Shown: positions 54,771 through 63,764, counted from the stretch's first letter. The stretch is DNA of 64,000 nucleotides from Cognatundibacterium crateris (GCF_010078235.1 NZ_JAABOS010000008.1:164692-228691); one strand, 5' to 3'. Notes: generated by a model from the letters alone, not told the origin. Numbers and translations: made by a program.

Positions 54771-56285
54771 TTACTGAAATCCGCTCACAGGAATTTTTCC
54801 TTCCGCCCGCACTTCACCCGCCAGCCAGGCGCGTGCTGCGTCAACTGCCGGTGCGGCAAAGCCGTAAGTCAGCAAAGCCGGTGCATCGATATCGAGCATC
54901 TGGAAAGGATTCCACAGCACCAGATGCAGGTCTGGTTTCCAGCTATCCCTGACTTGCTGGCTGTAGCGTATGCGTACCGTTGAGGCCAGAATCACATAGC
55001 GCCCATCCTGTGGCAAATCATCCCAGCGGAAGCTATCCGCATTGTCAAAGGTCACTGTATCAACGTCGTACAGACTGCTTAACATGGCCGTGACTTTTTC
55101 TGCCGGTATGCCCGCTTCCGACACGCCATCGCTGACCACATCGGCACTGATGACCAGACGCACCTTGCTGCCTTTGGCTGGTGCGACCGGATTGCCGCAA
55201 GCGGTGAGTCCGCGTTTCCAGGCAGACGACATCAAAATACGGTCAGCCAGTTCAGTCTGATACGCGCTTTGCTGGCAAGGGTAAGCCTTCGTCAGCTGAC
55301 GTACCCGCGCCAGCCTTTGTTCTATCTCTGCCGCTGTAATCTGGCCGCTCGCAATGACCTGCGTCAGTGCTTCCAGGGTTTCCAGCTGAGTTTCTGTGGT
55401 GCCCAGTGCCATCACCAGATCCGCACCAGCCAGCAAGGCTTTGACTGCCGCCTTGCCGACACCATAGCGTCCTGCAATCGCATGCATATCCATGCCATCG
55501 GTAATCACCACACCCTGGTAATTCCATTGCTTCCGCAGCAGCCCGGTCAAAATAGCTTCTGACATGGTGGCCGGATTGTCGGCGTCCAGCGCCGGATACA
55601 CGATGTGTGCTGTCATCATGGCAGGTGCCTCGCGACTGACGGCGATTTGGAATGGCGCCAGCTCCAGTGCCTGCAATTCTTCCAGTGTTTTATCGACGGT
55701 AGGTAAGTCGCGATGGGAATCGACATTGGTGTCGCCATGTCCCGGGAAATGTTTGACGCAGCACGCCACACCTTCCGACAAACTGCCATCCATCCAGGCC
55801 AGAGCCAGCTCCGCCGCGCGGCCTGGATCGGAACCAAAGGAGCGCTCGGAAATGACGGGATTGTCCACGTTATTATTCAGGTCCAAGACTGGTGCAAAAT
55901 TCCAGTTAAAACCCAGTGCCTTGACGCCGCGAGCCACCGCAGCACCTACTTGATAACACAAGTCTTTGTCACCACTCGCACCCAGCGACATCGCAGCAGG
56001 CGGTTGCGGCACCCAGGTCGAACGCACCACAGCGCCACCTTCCTGATCCAGTGCGATCAATGCTTCCGGCCCCATCACTGCACGCAGATCGGCCGTCATT
56101 TTTTTCAATTGCAGTTCATCTGTCATATTGCCGCGGAACAGACAGATAGCGCGGATATGGTGCTGCTTCAGGAAAGCGGCGGCCGCCTCATCCAGCTGGG
56201 TGCCCGGCATGCGTATCATGACCAGCTGACCAGCCAGGCGACGTGCTTCTTCGATACTCATTACTAATGGGGTTTCTTGCGTCAT
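54771..56285 (-). CDS. Glycoside hydrolase family 3 beta-N-acetylglucosaminidase (NagZ-like)
   Basis: A 504-residue enzyme without a signal peptide. CVKHFPGHGDTNVDSHRDLPT is the NagZ-group His-Asp dyad loop, and the nucleophile Asp lies in VITDGMDM. FNWNFAPVLDLN also fits. It should split GlcNAc from imported chitobiose or chitooligosaccharides in the cytoplasm. The C-terminal 160 residues are an extra domain, so it is longer than NagZ (about 340). Its ATG overlaps the permease stop by 4 bases. Confidence 0.9.
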   Translation of the reverse strand: MTQETPLVMSIEEARRLAGQLVMIRMPGTQLDEAAAAFLKQHHIRAICLFRGNMTDELQLKKMTADLRAVMGPEALIALDQEGGAVVRSTWVPQPPAAMSLGASGDKDLCYQVGAAVARGVKALGFNWNFAPVLDLNNNVDNPVISERSFGSDPGRAAELALAWMDGSLSEGVACCVKHFPGHGDTNVDSHRDLPTVDKTLEELQALELAPFQIAVSREAPAMMTAHIVYPALDADNPATMSEAILTGLLRKQWNYQGVVITDGMDMHAIAGRYGVGKAAVKALLAGADLVMALGTTETQLETLEALTQVIASGQITAAEIEQRLARVRQLTKAYPCQQSAYQTELADRILMSSAWKRGLTACGNPVAPAKGSKVRLVISADVVSDGVSEAGIPAEKVTAMLSSLYDVDTVTFDNADSFRWDDLPQDGRYVILASTVRIRYSQQVRDSWKPDLHLVLWNPFQMLDIDAPALLTYGFAAPAVDAARAWLAGEVRAEGKIPVSGFQ

Positions 56286-57136
56286 TTCACTGCTCCATCC
56301 ATGCCGCGCATAAAAAAGCGCTGGGTAAATAAAAAGGCCACCAATATCGGTGCGACCGTCAAAATGGTTCCTGCTGCTATCACCCTGGTGCTGCTGCCAT
56401 ACGTGCCGCGTAAATACAGCACGCCGGCCGACAAGGGGAAATCTTCTGGCTTGGCTATCACGATGGATGGCCAGATATATTCATTCCAGGCTTCAACCGC
56501 AGTCAGTATGCCGACCGTCGCCAGCCAGGGCGCGATCAATGGCAATACGATGCGGAAAAACACAGTCCATTCGCTGGCGCCATCCACCCGTGCCGCATCG
56601 AGCAAATCCTGCGGCACTTCATCGAAGGCTTGCTTGAGTAACAGGATAGACACGGCGGTGACCAGATTTGGCAAGACCACAGCGGTATAAGTATCGACCA
56701 GCCCGAGCCGGGTCATGCTGATGAAGTTGACCAGAAAATTCACTTCAGAAGGCAGCACCATGGTCAGCAAAACCACGCCGATAATCAGGCGACGACCACG
56801 GAATTGCATGCGCGACAGTGGATACGCCGCCATAGAGCAAATAACTAACTTACCGGCCACGGTAAGCAAGGTAATCAGGATGGAGTTTTTGTAAAACGCC
56901 AGTATCGGTATGACCCGGAATACTTCGGCAAAATTATCCAGCGCCACGCCTTGCGGCCAGAATACCGGCGGAAACGCAAAGGTATTGCCCTTGGTCGACA
57001 GAGCCACCACCAGCGTCCACCAAAACGGAAAAACACAAATCACTGTTATCAGGATCAGCAACAGATAATGCAGCAAGGACCGCAGCAAGCGCTGCAGCAG
57101 ATGGAGTCGTGCATTCGAAAAAAGAGCGTGCTTCAT
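56282..57136 (-). CDS. Carbohydrate ABC permease (MalG type)
   Basis: About 284 residues and six membrane helices. The EAA loop is in DAARVDGASEWTVFFRIVLPLIAPWL. ATG 57136 is chosen because it overlaps the upstream permease stop (ATGA); a longer frame of 11 residues would lie within that gene. It pairs with the MalF-type permease. Confidence 0.92.
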   Translation of the reverse strand: MKHALFSNARLHLLQRLLRSLLHYLLLILITVICVFPFWWTLVVALSTKGNTFAFPPVFWPQGVALDNFAEVFRVIPILAFYKNSILITLLTVAGKLVICSMAAYPLSRMQFRGRRLIIGVVLLTMVLPSEVNFLVNFISMTRLGLVDTYTAVVLPNLVTAVSILLLKQAFDEVPQDLLDAARVDGASEWTVFFRIVLPLIAPWLATVGILTAVEAWNEYIWPSIVIAKPEDFPLSAGVLYLRGTYGSSTRVIAAGTILTVAPILVAFLFTQRFFMRGMDGAVK

Positions 57137-57996
57137 GTGCGCTGCCTCGGTCTCAGGTATTGCAAACACACAGCGGCAATTCCGATGCAGCTGAGCGACA
57201 CCACAAAACTGGCAGCCAGACCACGCGGCAGTTTCAAATGCTTGAGTCCCTGGTCATACGCATAGTAAAGCGCGGTAAAGGTGGAGTTCATCGGCCCGCC
57301 CTGAGTCAGCACATCGACCTCCTGATATGCCTTCAGTGCAGCCAGCACACACATGATGCTGCAGATCATGACGGTAGGCAGCAACATAGGAAAAGTAATG
57401 CGCCAGAAACGCTGCCAGCGGTTCGCACCATCAAGCAAGGCGGCTTCCTCGACTTCTGCCGGCAGTGATTGCAAGGCCGCCAGATACATCACCATATACC
57501 AGCCCAGACCACGCCAGAACGATACAAACATCACGCACAGTAAAGCCAGCGTGTCATCTGACAACCAGCCCAAAGGTGCGGCAATCAGATGCGCACGCAG
57601 CAAGACGTAGTTGAGTGCGCCCTGCTCATGAAACATAAAGCCCCACATGATGCCGACCACTGATACGGTAGTCACAACCGGTACATAAAACGCGGCGCGG
57701 AACCAGCGTATCGCAGGTAAGCGATTGTTCACCAGCACCGCCAACAAGATGGCGGCAAGCTGGGTGCAAGGCACGACCAGCAAAAACACAAAGGAATTGC
57801 GCAAGCCAGTCAGGAACATTTCATTGTTGAATAGCGCGACATAATTATCCAGGCCCACCCAATGGGTTTCGCGCATCAGGCTGAAATCGGTGAAACTCAG
57901 ATACGAGCCATACAGCACGGGCCAGAATGAAAAAGCCGCCAGCAACAGCAGCGCCGGTGTCACGAATAACCAGGCTAACAAGCGTTGTGAGCTCAT
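57133..57996 (-). CDS. Carbohydrate ABC permease (MalF/UgpA type)
   Basis: A 287-residue inner-membrane permease with six helices. The EAA loop is in EEAALLDGANRWQRFWRITFPML. Conserved start LAWLFVTPALLLLAAFSFWPVLYG. Both ends overlap neighbours by 4 bases, showing tight coupling of binding protein, two permeases and the GH3 enzyme. Confidence 0.92.
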   Translation of the reverse strand: MSSQRLLAWLFVTPALLLLAAFSFWPVLYGSYLSFTDFSLMRETHWVGLDNYVALFNNEMFLTGLRNSFVFLLVVPCTQLAAILLAVLVNNRLPAIRWFRAAFYVPVVTTVSVVGIMWGFMFHEQGALNYVLLRAHLIAAPLGWLSDDTLALLCVMFVSFWRGLGWYMVMYLAALQSLPAEVEEAALLDGANRWQRFWRITFPMLLPTVMICSIMCVLAALKAYQEVDVLTQGGPMNSTFTALYYAYDQGLKHLKLPRGLAASFVVSLSCIGIAAVCLQYLRPRQRT

Positions 57997-59330
57997 GGGT
58001 GTGCGCGCCTCTGCAGTTTGCGGTTCCAGATCACCACCGCTTCATCCAGCGCTTTCTGAATATCACGTTTACCAGTCACCCCGGCCTCCACTGCTTTCAC
58101 CAGAAAACGGCGTAACTCATCGTAATCATCAATACCAGCCACATACAGACTGCGTGCTGAATTCATGGAATTCGCCGCCACATTCAGCGCCTGCTCAGCG
58201 GCCCCGGTGTGTTCAGGCAGAAGACGGAAATACGGATGCGCCAGAGCCTGTTTGGTGGTCGGCATCACGCCCGCCATTTTGGCAAAGGCGAGCTGATTAT
58301 TTTCACCGGTCAGAAACCGTGCGAACTCTGCAATCGCCGGTAATTCGGATTTTTTGACGCCCTTAGGTATCGCAAAATGGAACATCCAGCCGCCATCATT
58401 GATGCCGGTTGGTCCTGCAGGCACAGGAAAAATACCGGTCTGCGCATAGATCTCGGGCGCATCGGTCTGTATGCGGCGGATCGCGGTCGGTGCACTCACC
58501 ATCAGCCCCAGCCGTCCGCCCAGATAGGCATCAACCACGGCTGGAAAATTATCTTCTGCGAACAGCTTATCTTTGAGCAGGCCACCCGCTCTGTAAGTCG
58601 CCGCAAGTTTGCGTATCAGGCTCACATGCGCAGGCGAATTGAAGACCGCCTTGCCATCGCTGACCAGCGCTAAGCCCTGCTGCATCAGAAAGCCATCTAT
58701 CTTTCCCAAGGCCGGTGCATAGCCAGGCTTGCCGGTACGTGCAGAAATCATCACTGCCAAGGCCAGCAACTGATCCATATTTTCTGGCGCTTTGACATGT
58801 CCTGTTGCGGCCAGGATGCTGCGGTTATAGGCAATCACATTCACATTACTGTAATGCGGGAAGCCATACACTTTGCCATTGAAACGTAAATCAGCCAGTG
58901 CGGCATCGGTATAGTCGGGTGCCTTACCCGGCACTGCCAGCCACTGATCCACAGGTTCTAATAAGCCATCGCGCGCCATTTCTTCGGCCCAGGGCACACT
59001 CAGATTGACCAACGCTGGTGGTCTTCCGGCCGCAATCGCAGTGATCAGTTTCAGCTGCAATACATCCCAGGGAAAATCCACCCACTCAATTTTGACGCCA
59101 GGGTGCTTAGCCTCGTACTGGCGTACCAACTCCTGAAAATAAGGAATGAATTTAGGCTTCAGGCTCATGGTCCAGAATTCGATTTTCTGGGCAGCCAAAA
59201 CAGGGCCAGGCAATGCCAGCATCAAGCCAGCCAGCATGAGCATTGAGAACATACCGACCGGGAGCCGGGATCGACAGCCTATGCGACAGGCACACTGCCA
59301 CCAGCTGTTTAAAAATCGCATATGTTTCAT
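57993..59330 (-). CDS. Carbohydrate ABC transporter solute-binding protein
   Basis: A 445-residue periplasmic binding protein of the extracellular family 1. A long signal sequence (about 45 residues, with MLMLAGLMLALPGPVLA) precedes KIEFWTMSLKPKFIPYFQELVRQYEAKHPG, a typical mature start. Ligand is inferred as GlcNAc or chitooligosaccharides from the operon. The extended N-terminus (WWQCACRIGCRSRL) suggests the start may be at Met27. Confidence 0.9.
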   Translation of the reverse strand: MKHMRFLNSWWQCACRIGCRSRLPVGMFSMLMLAGLMLALPGPVLAAQKIEFWTMSLKPKFIPYFQELVRQYEAKHPGVKIEWVDFPWDVLQLKLITAIAAGRPPALVNLSVPWAEEMARDGLLEPVDQWLAVPGKAPDYTDAALADLRFNGKVYGFPHYSNVNVIAYNRSILAATGHVKAPENMDQLLALAVMISARTGKPGYAPALGKIDGFLMQQGLALVSDGKAVFNSPAHVSLIRKLAATYRAGGLLKDKLFAEDNFPAVVDAYLGGRLGLMVSAPTAIRRIQTDAPEIYAQTGIFPVPAGPTGINDGGWMFHFAIPKGVKKSELPAIAEFARFLTGENNQLAFAKMAGVMPTTKQALAHPYFRLLPEHTGAAEQALNVAANSMNSARSLYVAGIDDYDELRRFLVKAVEAGVTGKRDIQKALDEAVVIWNRKLQRRAHP

Positions 59331-59476
59331 TTTCCTGTCACGACTTTCTAAATCCCGGACGGCGTTGAAGATGTCTCTGTTTTTTTCTGGAATAGCGCAA
59401 TTCTCGCTGCGCTCAGGCGCTGTAGTCCTGAACGCAGTAAAGCAAGAAGCGCAAGCAAGTATCGCGGTGCTGCTGT
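59331..59476. other. Gap between nagB-II and the solute-binding protein gene
   Basis: 146 bp, within an otherwise tightly packed operon. It may hold an internal promoter or mRNA processing site. No clear motif or terminator is seen. Confidence 0.35.
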
Positions 59477-60499
59477 TTAGTTAGTCTTAGTGACTTTGCT
59501 TAAATGGCGTGGCTGATCTGGATTGAGTCCACGTGCTACCGACAAATGCGCAGCCATGACATAGAAAGCCTGAATCGCAACGATAGGGTCCAGATCTGGC
59601 GTAGCCGCAGTCGGCAGGGTCAGATTGCGTTCTGCCACATTGTCAGGAGCTGCCAGTAAGACGTTGGCACCGCGTCCGCGCATTTCTTCCGCCAGACGGA
59701 TCAGGCCTTCCTGCGCCGCACCGCGAGTTGCGAAAATCAGCAAAGGATAGCCATCATGTATCAAGGCCATAGGGCCATGCTTGATTTCAGCGCCGCTGAA
59801 GGCTTCAGCCTGTATCACTGAGGTTTCTTTGAACTTCAAGGCAGATTCCAGCGCTACCGGAAAACTGATACCACGTCCCACCACCATGATGCGTTGAGCC
59901 GGTGTCAGTACATCCAGTGCAGCCGACCAGTCGAGCTGGGTCGCAGCATGCAAGGCTTCCGGCAGGGCATCGATCGCGCTCAGAAAATCTGCATCATTCT
60001 GCCAGTGGCCAGCCAGACGGGCTCCAGCTACCAGGGAAGTGATAAAACTCTTAGTCGCCGCTACGCTGAGTTCCGGACCAGCATGCAAAGGCATAGTCCA
60101 TTCAGCCGCCTGCGCCAATGGCGATGCAGCATCATTCACCAGCGCTACCGTGGTGGCGCCACCCTGGCGGAAATACGAAATTGGCTCCACCACATCCGGG
60201 CTTTGGCCTGACTGAGAAATCGCGATTGCGAGCGTATCTTTGGTATGCAGCGGTGCTTTATTCAGCGTCACCAGCGACATAGGCAGCGAGGTCACCAGAC
60301 GGCCCAGACGCGCCATGATCAGGTAAGCCGCATAGTTAGCGGCATGATCGGAACTGCCGCGCGCCACCGTCAGCACGGAGGCTGGTGGATGCGCACGCAG
60401 ATGTGCGCCCAGATCGGCATAAGCCTGGCGTTCCTGAGTGAGTTGGTAAGCTACGCGTTCGGATGAAGCACAGGCTTCTTTAAGCATCTGAGAGGTCAA
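59477..60499 (-). CDS. Glucosamine-6-phosphate deaminase NagB-II (SIS domain)
   Basis: A 340-residue double-SIS protein like the isomerase half of GlmS. RGSSDHAANYAAYL and ISQSGQSPDVVEPI in SIS 1 and GRGISFPVALESALKFKETSVIQAEAFSGAEIKHGP in SIS 2 are the sugar-phosphate signatures. No glutaminase domain is present, so NagB-II replaces classical NagB, as in many proteobacteria. The start is TTG 60499 with AAGGAG 6 bases upstream; ATG 60487 is an alternative. It overlaps nagA by 20 bases. Confidence 0.9.
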   Translation of the reverse strand: MTSQMLKEACASSERVAYQLTQERQAYADLGAHLRAHPPASVLTVARGSSDHAANYAAYLIMARLGRLVTSLPMSLVTLNKAPLHTKDTLAIAISQSGQSPDVVEPISYFRQGGATTVALVNDAASPLAQAAEWTMPLHAGPELSVAATKSFITSLVAGARLAGHWQNDADFLSAIDALPEALHAATQLDWSAALDVLTPAQRIMVVGRGISFPVALESALKFKETSVIQAEAFSGAEIKHGPMALIHDGYPLLIFATRGAAQEGLIRLAEEMRGRGANVLLAAPDNVAERNLTLPTAATPDLDPIVAIQAFYVMAAHLSVARGLNPDQPRHLSKVTKTN

Positions 60500-61595
60500 T
60501 CTTTTCTCCTTCTACATACACGGCAATAAGGTTGAGGCTGGCATCCAGCACAACCAGGTCGGCGAACGCGCCCGCACGCAGGCGGCCACGTTCAGATAAA
60601 CCGAGATAATCAGCGGCGTAAGTAGAAACCCGTCGGGAAGCATCTTCCAGCGTGAGTCCGATACTGACCAGATTGCGTAAAGCCTGATCCATCGTCAGGG
60701 TGCTGCCAGCCAGCGTGCCATCTTCCAGACGCACACCACCCAGACATTTATGCACCACCTGACGACCCAGCATGTATTGCCCGTCCGGCATACCGGATGC
60801 TGCTGTCGAATCGGTTACACAATACAAATGCGGAATTGCCCGCAGCGCTGCCTTGATCGCCCCCGGATGTACATGGAGCAGATCAGGAATAATTTCTGAA
60901 AATTCAGCATGGGCGAGCGCAGCGCCAACCATGCCGGGAGCGCGATGATCGAGTCGCGACATCGCGTTATACAAATGGGTAAATCCTTTGGCACCGTTTT
61001 CCAATGCAGCCACACCATCTTCATAGCTACCCAGGGTGTGACCGATCTGCACCTGCATGCCCATTGCGGTCAGCTCGCGCACCAGTTGCAGATGTCCATC
61101 CATTTCGGGCGCAACCGTGATCAGACGTATCGGTGCGATCGCATGCAAATGCTGGACTTGTTGTAAGGAGCCGATGCCAGCGAAATCCGGTTGCGCACCC
61201 AGCTTACCCGGATTGATATACGGGCCTTCCAGATGCACACCCAATACCCGCGCTGAGTTGGCAGGACGCGCATCCACCAGTGGACGAATCGCGTGTAAGG
61301 CCGCTTCAATATCCGCCTGTGGCGCGGTCATAGTAGTTGCCAGCAGACTGGTGGTGCCATGCCTGGCATGTTGACGCGCAATCACGGAAACCGCGTCTCC
61401 CGCTTCCATCGTGTCTTTACCACCGGCACCGTGTACATGCAGATCAACGAAACCCGGCAGGATATAGGGCAATTCGCCCTCTCCAGTATTTTCACTGGCG
61501 TGTATCGCGGCGATCTTTTCGCTGAATTCTATGTGCCCCTGCACCCAGCCTTCCGGCGTCAGGATTTTCCCTTGCAAGCCTTGATGCAAACTCAT
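60480..61595 (-). CDS. nagA: N-acetylglucosamine-6-phosphate deacetylase
   Basis: A 371-residue amidohydrolase that gives glucosamine 6-phosphate plus acetate. Metal motif GFVDLHVHGAGGKDTME, GVHLEGPYINP, IGHTLGSYEDGVAALENGAKGFTHLYNAM and the catalytic Asp in CVTDSTAASG. All main NagA motifs are intact. It overlaps nagR by 4 bases and nagB-II by 20. Confidence 0.96.
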   Translation of the reverse strand: MSLHQGLQGKILTPEGWVQGHIEFSEKIAAIHASENTGEGELPYILPGFVDLHVHGAGGKDTMEAGDAVSVIARQHARHGTTSLLATTMTAPQADIEAALHAIRPLVDARPANSARVLGVHLEGPYINPGKLGAQPDFAGIGSLQQVQHLHAIAPIRLITVAPEMDGHLQLVRELTAMGMQVQIGHTLGSYEDGVAALENGAKGFTHLYNAMSRLDHRAPGMVGAALAHAEFSEIIPDLLHVHPGAIKAALRAIPHLYCVTDSTAASGMPDGQYMLGRQVVHKCLGGVRLEDGTLAGSTLTMDQALRNLVSIGLTLEDASRRVSTYAADYLGLSERGRLRAGAFADLVVLDASLNLIAVYVEGEKIDLSDA

Positions 61596-62326
61596 CTGAA
61601 CAACTCCGCAACGAAGTCATAGTAATCGCTGCGGCAGTACGAATGCGATAACTCTATCGCCGTACCATTTGGCAGATACCCGACACGGGTAATGAATAGC
61701 ATTGCCGCGCCTTGCTTGATGTCTGCCAGCCGGGCCTGCTCTGCCGTCGCGTTCACCGCGCGGATATGCTGCAGCGCGCGCGTCGGTGCCACATTATGCG
61801 ATTCCAGATAGCCGTACAAACTGTCGGTCACCAGCTTAGGATTAGGCATGTACATGGCGGGGATGGTGGTGCTCTCAATTGCCATCACCACATTGTCTGC
61901 AGTGCGCAAACGTTTAAGGCGCGACACCACCGTATTCGGCGACAAGCCTAAGGATAAAATCTCTTCCGGCGAGGCGACCCCGGTATCACGTAAAATCCAG
62001 CGCGAACCAGGCACAAAGCCACGCTGGCGCAATTCTTCACTGAAGTTAGTCAGACGCGACAAAGGCTGCTCCAGCTTAGGCGTGATATAGGTGCCGGAAC
62101 CATGTTTGCGCGTCAGCAAACCACGCTCGCACAGCATGTCTATGGCCTTACGTGCCGTCACCCGGGATATCTCCAGTGTTTCGGATAGCATGCGCTCAGA
62201 GGGCAAGGCTTCATCCGGCTGCCATAAACCACTATGTATGCCATTAGCCAGTTTATTGGCCAGCTGCAGATAAAGCGGTGTGGAGCTCTCGCTATCTGGT
62301 TTGAAATCAATTATGTGTGACAACAT
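61592..62326 (-). CDS. nagR: GntR/HutC-family regulator (NagR/DasR type)
   Basis: A 244-residue regulator with an N-terminal winged helix (residues 15-80: STPLYLQLANKLANGI, LPSERMLSETLEISRVTARKAID) and a C-terminal UTRA ligand domain. DasR/NagR proteins bind GlcN6P or GlcNAc6P and repress GlcNAc genes. The gene lies between the kinase and nagA, so it is likely to control its own operon. Candidate operators are at 63455-63470 and 50818-50833. Confidence 0.9.
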   Translation of the reverse strand: MLSHIIDFKPDSESSTPLYLQLANKLANGIHSGLWQPDEALPSERMLSETLEISRVTARKAIDMLCERGLLTRKHGSGTYITPKLEQPLSRLTNFSEELRQRGFVPGSRWILRDTGVASPEEILSLGLSPNTVVSRLKRLRTADNVVMAIESTTIPAMYMPNPKLVTDSLYGYLESHNVAPTRALQHIRAVNATAEQARLADIKQGAAMLFITRVGYLPNGTAIELSHSYCRSDYYDFVAELFR

Positions 62327-62350
62327 CTGTGCCTCCCCTGTTTTACTTTT

Positions 62351-62380
62351 CGTTTTTATGCGTTTTTATGCGTTCTTGTG
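62351..62380. repeat. Three-copy 10-bp tandem repeat at the 3' end of the kinase gene
   Basis: CGTTTTTATG twice, then CGTTCTTGTG. The stop codon of the kinase gene (62366-62368) lies in the second copy, so repeat-number change would alter the end of the protein. Confidence 0.8.
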
Positions 62381-63337
62381 CATGGTGTGCGTGGTGTGTT
62401 GGAGGTGGCGCTTAATCAGCAGCATCGCGCCATGCGCGGATCCTCCCACCGGTGCCTGTATTCTATGTTGTAAAGGCTGAGGAATGTACGGCAGTATCAT
62501 TTCCGCCAAACCGCCGCTCAATGCGACTGGTAAACTCTGTTGCGGGTCGAGTGCCAAGGCCATTTGTTGCACATCTCGCCCAGCCTGCAACATCATTTCT
62601 CTGGCTACCAGACTGCCCGCCGCATGTCGTATCACGACCGGAGCCAGCGTGGCATAACGGGTTTGATTGGCGGCCGCCAGCCAGCCGAACATCGCTGCCT
62701 GATCGGTGCCCAGATGCTCAAATAACTCTGCCGAAAAAGCATCTGCAGGCAAACGTCCATCCATCACGCGCTGCGCGTAATTGACGGCCTGAAAGCCCAG
62801 CCATGCGCCACTGGCTTCATCGCCCACTGGAAAGCCCCAGCCGCCGACTTCGCGCCGCTTTCCATCTTGCATTAACATCTCACCCACACTGCCGGTACCC
62901 AATGCAATCACGACACCTGCTGCGCCACCATGCGCACCCAGTAAGGTGGTGTAGGCATCGGTCTCGACCACGATGCGGGCAAAGCCTGGGTTCAGTGCGA
63001 TAAATTCCTGTGCCCAGTGCACATTGTTGACACCAGCCAGACCACAGCCTATCGCGACCTCACTCAATGCCGCATTCGCCACGCCAGCAGCGCTGAATGC
63101 ATGCTGCAAAGCCAGCTGAATCTGCTCCCATGCTTTATCGCGACCATGTGCCAGTCCTGACGGCCCTGCAGCACCACGTGCAATCTCTTCGCCGCTGGCA
63201 TCGCACAACACGACTCTGGTGCCCGTTCCACCTCCATCGACACCAACTATATAGCGATAGCTCTGAGCAGACTCAATGATGTCTGCAGCCTTAGATAAGG
63301 AAACTGAATTTCCTGATTTTAATTCTTCTGAATTCAT
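62366..63337 (-). CDS. nagK: BadF/BadG-family N-acetylglucosamine kinase
   Basis: A 323-residue actin-fold kinase. GVDGGGTGTRVVL near residue 33 is the phosphate-1 loop, ALGTGSVG the phosphate-2 loop and SGGLAEM the adenosine part; GDEASGAWLG is typical of the NAGK group. It should phosphorylate GlcNAc released inside the cell, which fits an ABC route with no phosphotransferase gene nearby. The symbol is by role. First gene of nagK-R-A-B-ABC operon. The first 25 residues are a polar extension. Confidence 0.88.
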   Translation of the reverse strand: MNSEELKSGNSVSLSKAADIIESAQSYRYIVGVDGGGTGTRVVLCDASGEEIARGAAGPSGLAHGRDKAWEQIQLALQHAFSAAGVANAALSEVAIGCGLAGVNNVHWAQEFIALNPGFARIVVETDAYTTLLGAHGGAAGVVIALGTGSVGEMLMQDGKRREVGGWGFPVGDEASGAWLGFQAVNYAQRVMDGRLPADAFSAELFEHLGTDQAAMFGWLAAANQTRYATLAPVVIRHAAGSLVAREMMLQAGRDVQQMALALDPQQSLPVALSGGLAEMILPYIPQPLQHRIQAPVGGSAHGAMLLIKRHLQHTTHTMHKNA

Positions 63338-63447
63338 GTGGGCACGTTGGACTTGCAGCTTAATTTGGGCTCAGAGGCGAGCCTGAATCAACTAAAATAG
63401 TTTCTGTTAAAATCATAAGCTTCACTGTAAAAGTAATAGCTAGTGGT

Positions 63448-63475
63448 TGTCAATAGGTATTTAAGTGGTATTTAA
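63448..63475 (-). promoter_or_regulatory. nag operon promoter region with direct repeats
   Basis: On the minus strand a perfect TTGACA (63453-63448) has two TTAAATACC copies (63475-63467 and 63464-63456), 11 bases apart, directly upstream. A weak TTACAG lies 17 bp downstream of the -35. The overlapping 63455-63470 sequence is the site shared with 50818-50833. It is 110 bp from the kinase ATG. Confidence 0.5.
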
Positions 63476-63570
63476 CAATGTGCAGCAATTTAAGCTGCCA
63501 TAGCCGCTGTGTTCATACATACCTCTGCATCCGGCATGCCGCGCTAAGACTTACCCAGCCTCAAACCCTG

Positions 63571-63764
63571 CCCCGGAACGACCACACCACTTCCTGATTC
63601 AGCGCCACCTTTACTGTCTGAATCTGCCCACTGGCATCAAACCTGCGTCAAAGCCCAGACCCGCATACCAGACAGATGTATCAGCCAGGCACACAAGTAC
63701 CTGAGCGCCCGACTGAGCGCAGACATCTGCGATGCCTGCGACTTCCCTGACTGCTCTTACTTCG
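63571..63764 (-). pseudogene. Possible frame-broken gene remnant
   Basis: Two minus-strand reading frames in order look coding. The first reads VCAQSGAQVLVCLADTS and then WYAGLGFDAG; the second, shifted by about 11 bases, reads FDASGQIQTVKVALNQ and ends VVWSFRGRV at a stop. A near-duplicate TTTGACGCAGG/TTTGATGCCAG at the junction could explain the shift. The product is not recognised, and the call is weak. Confidence 0.3.
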
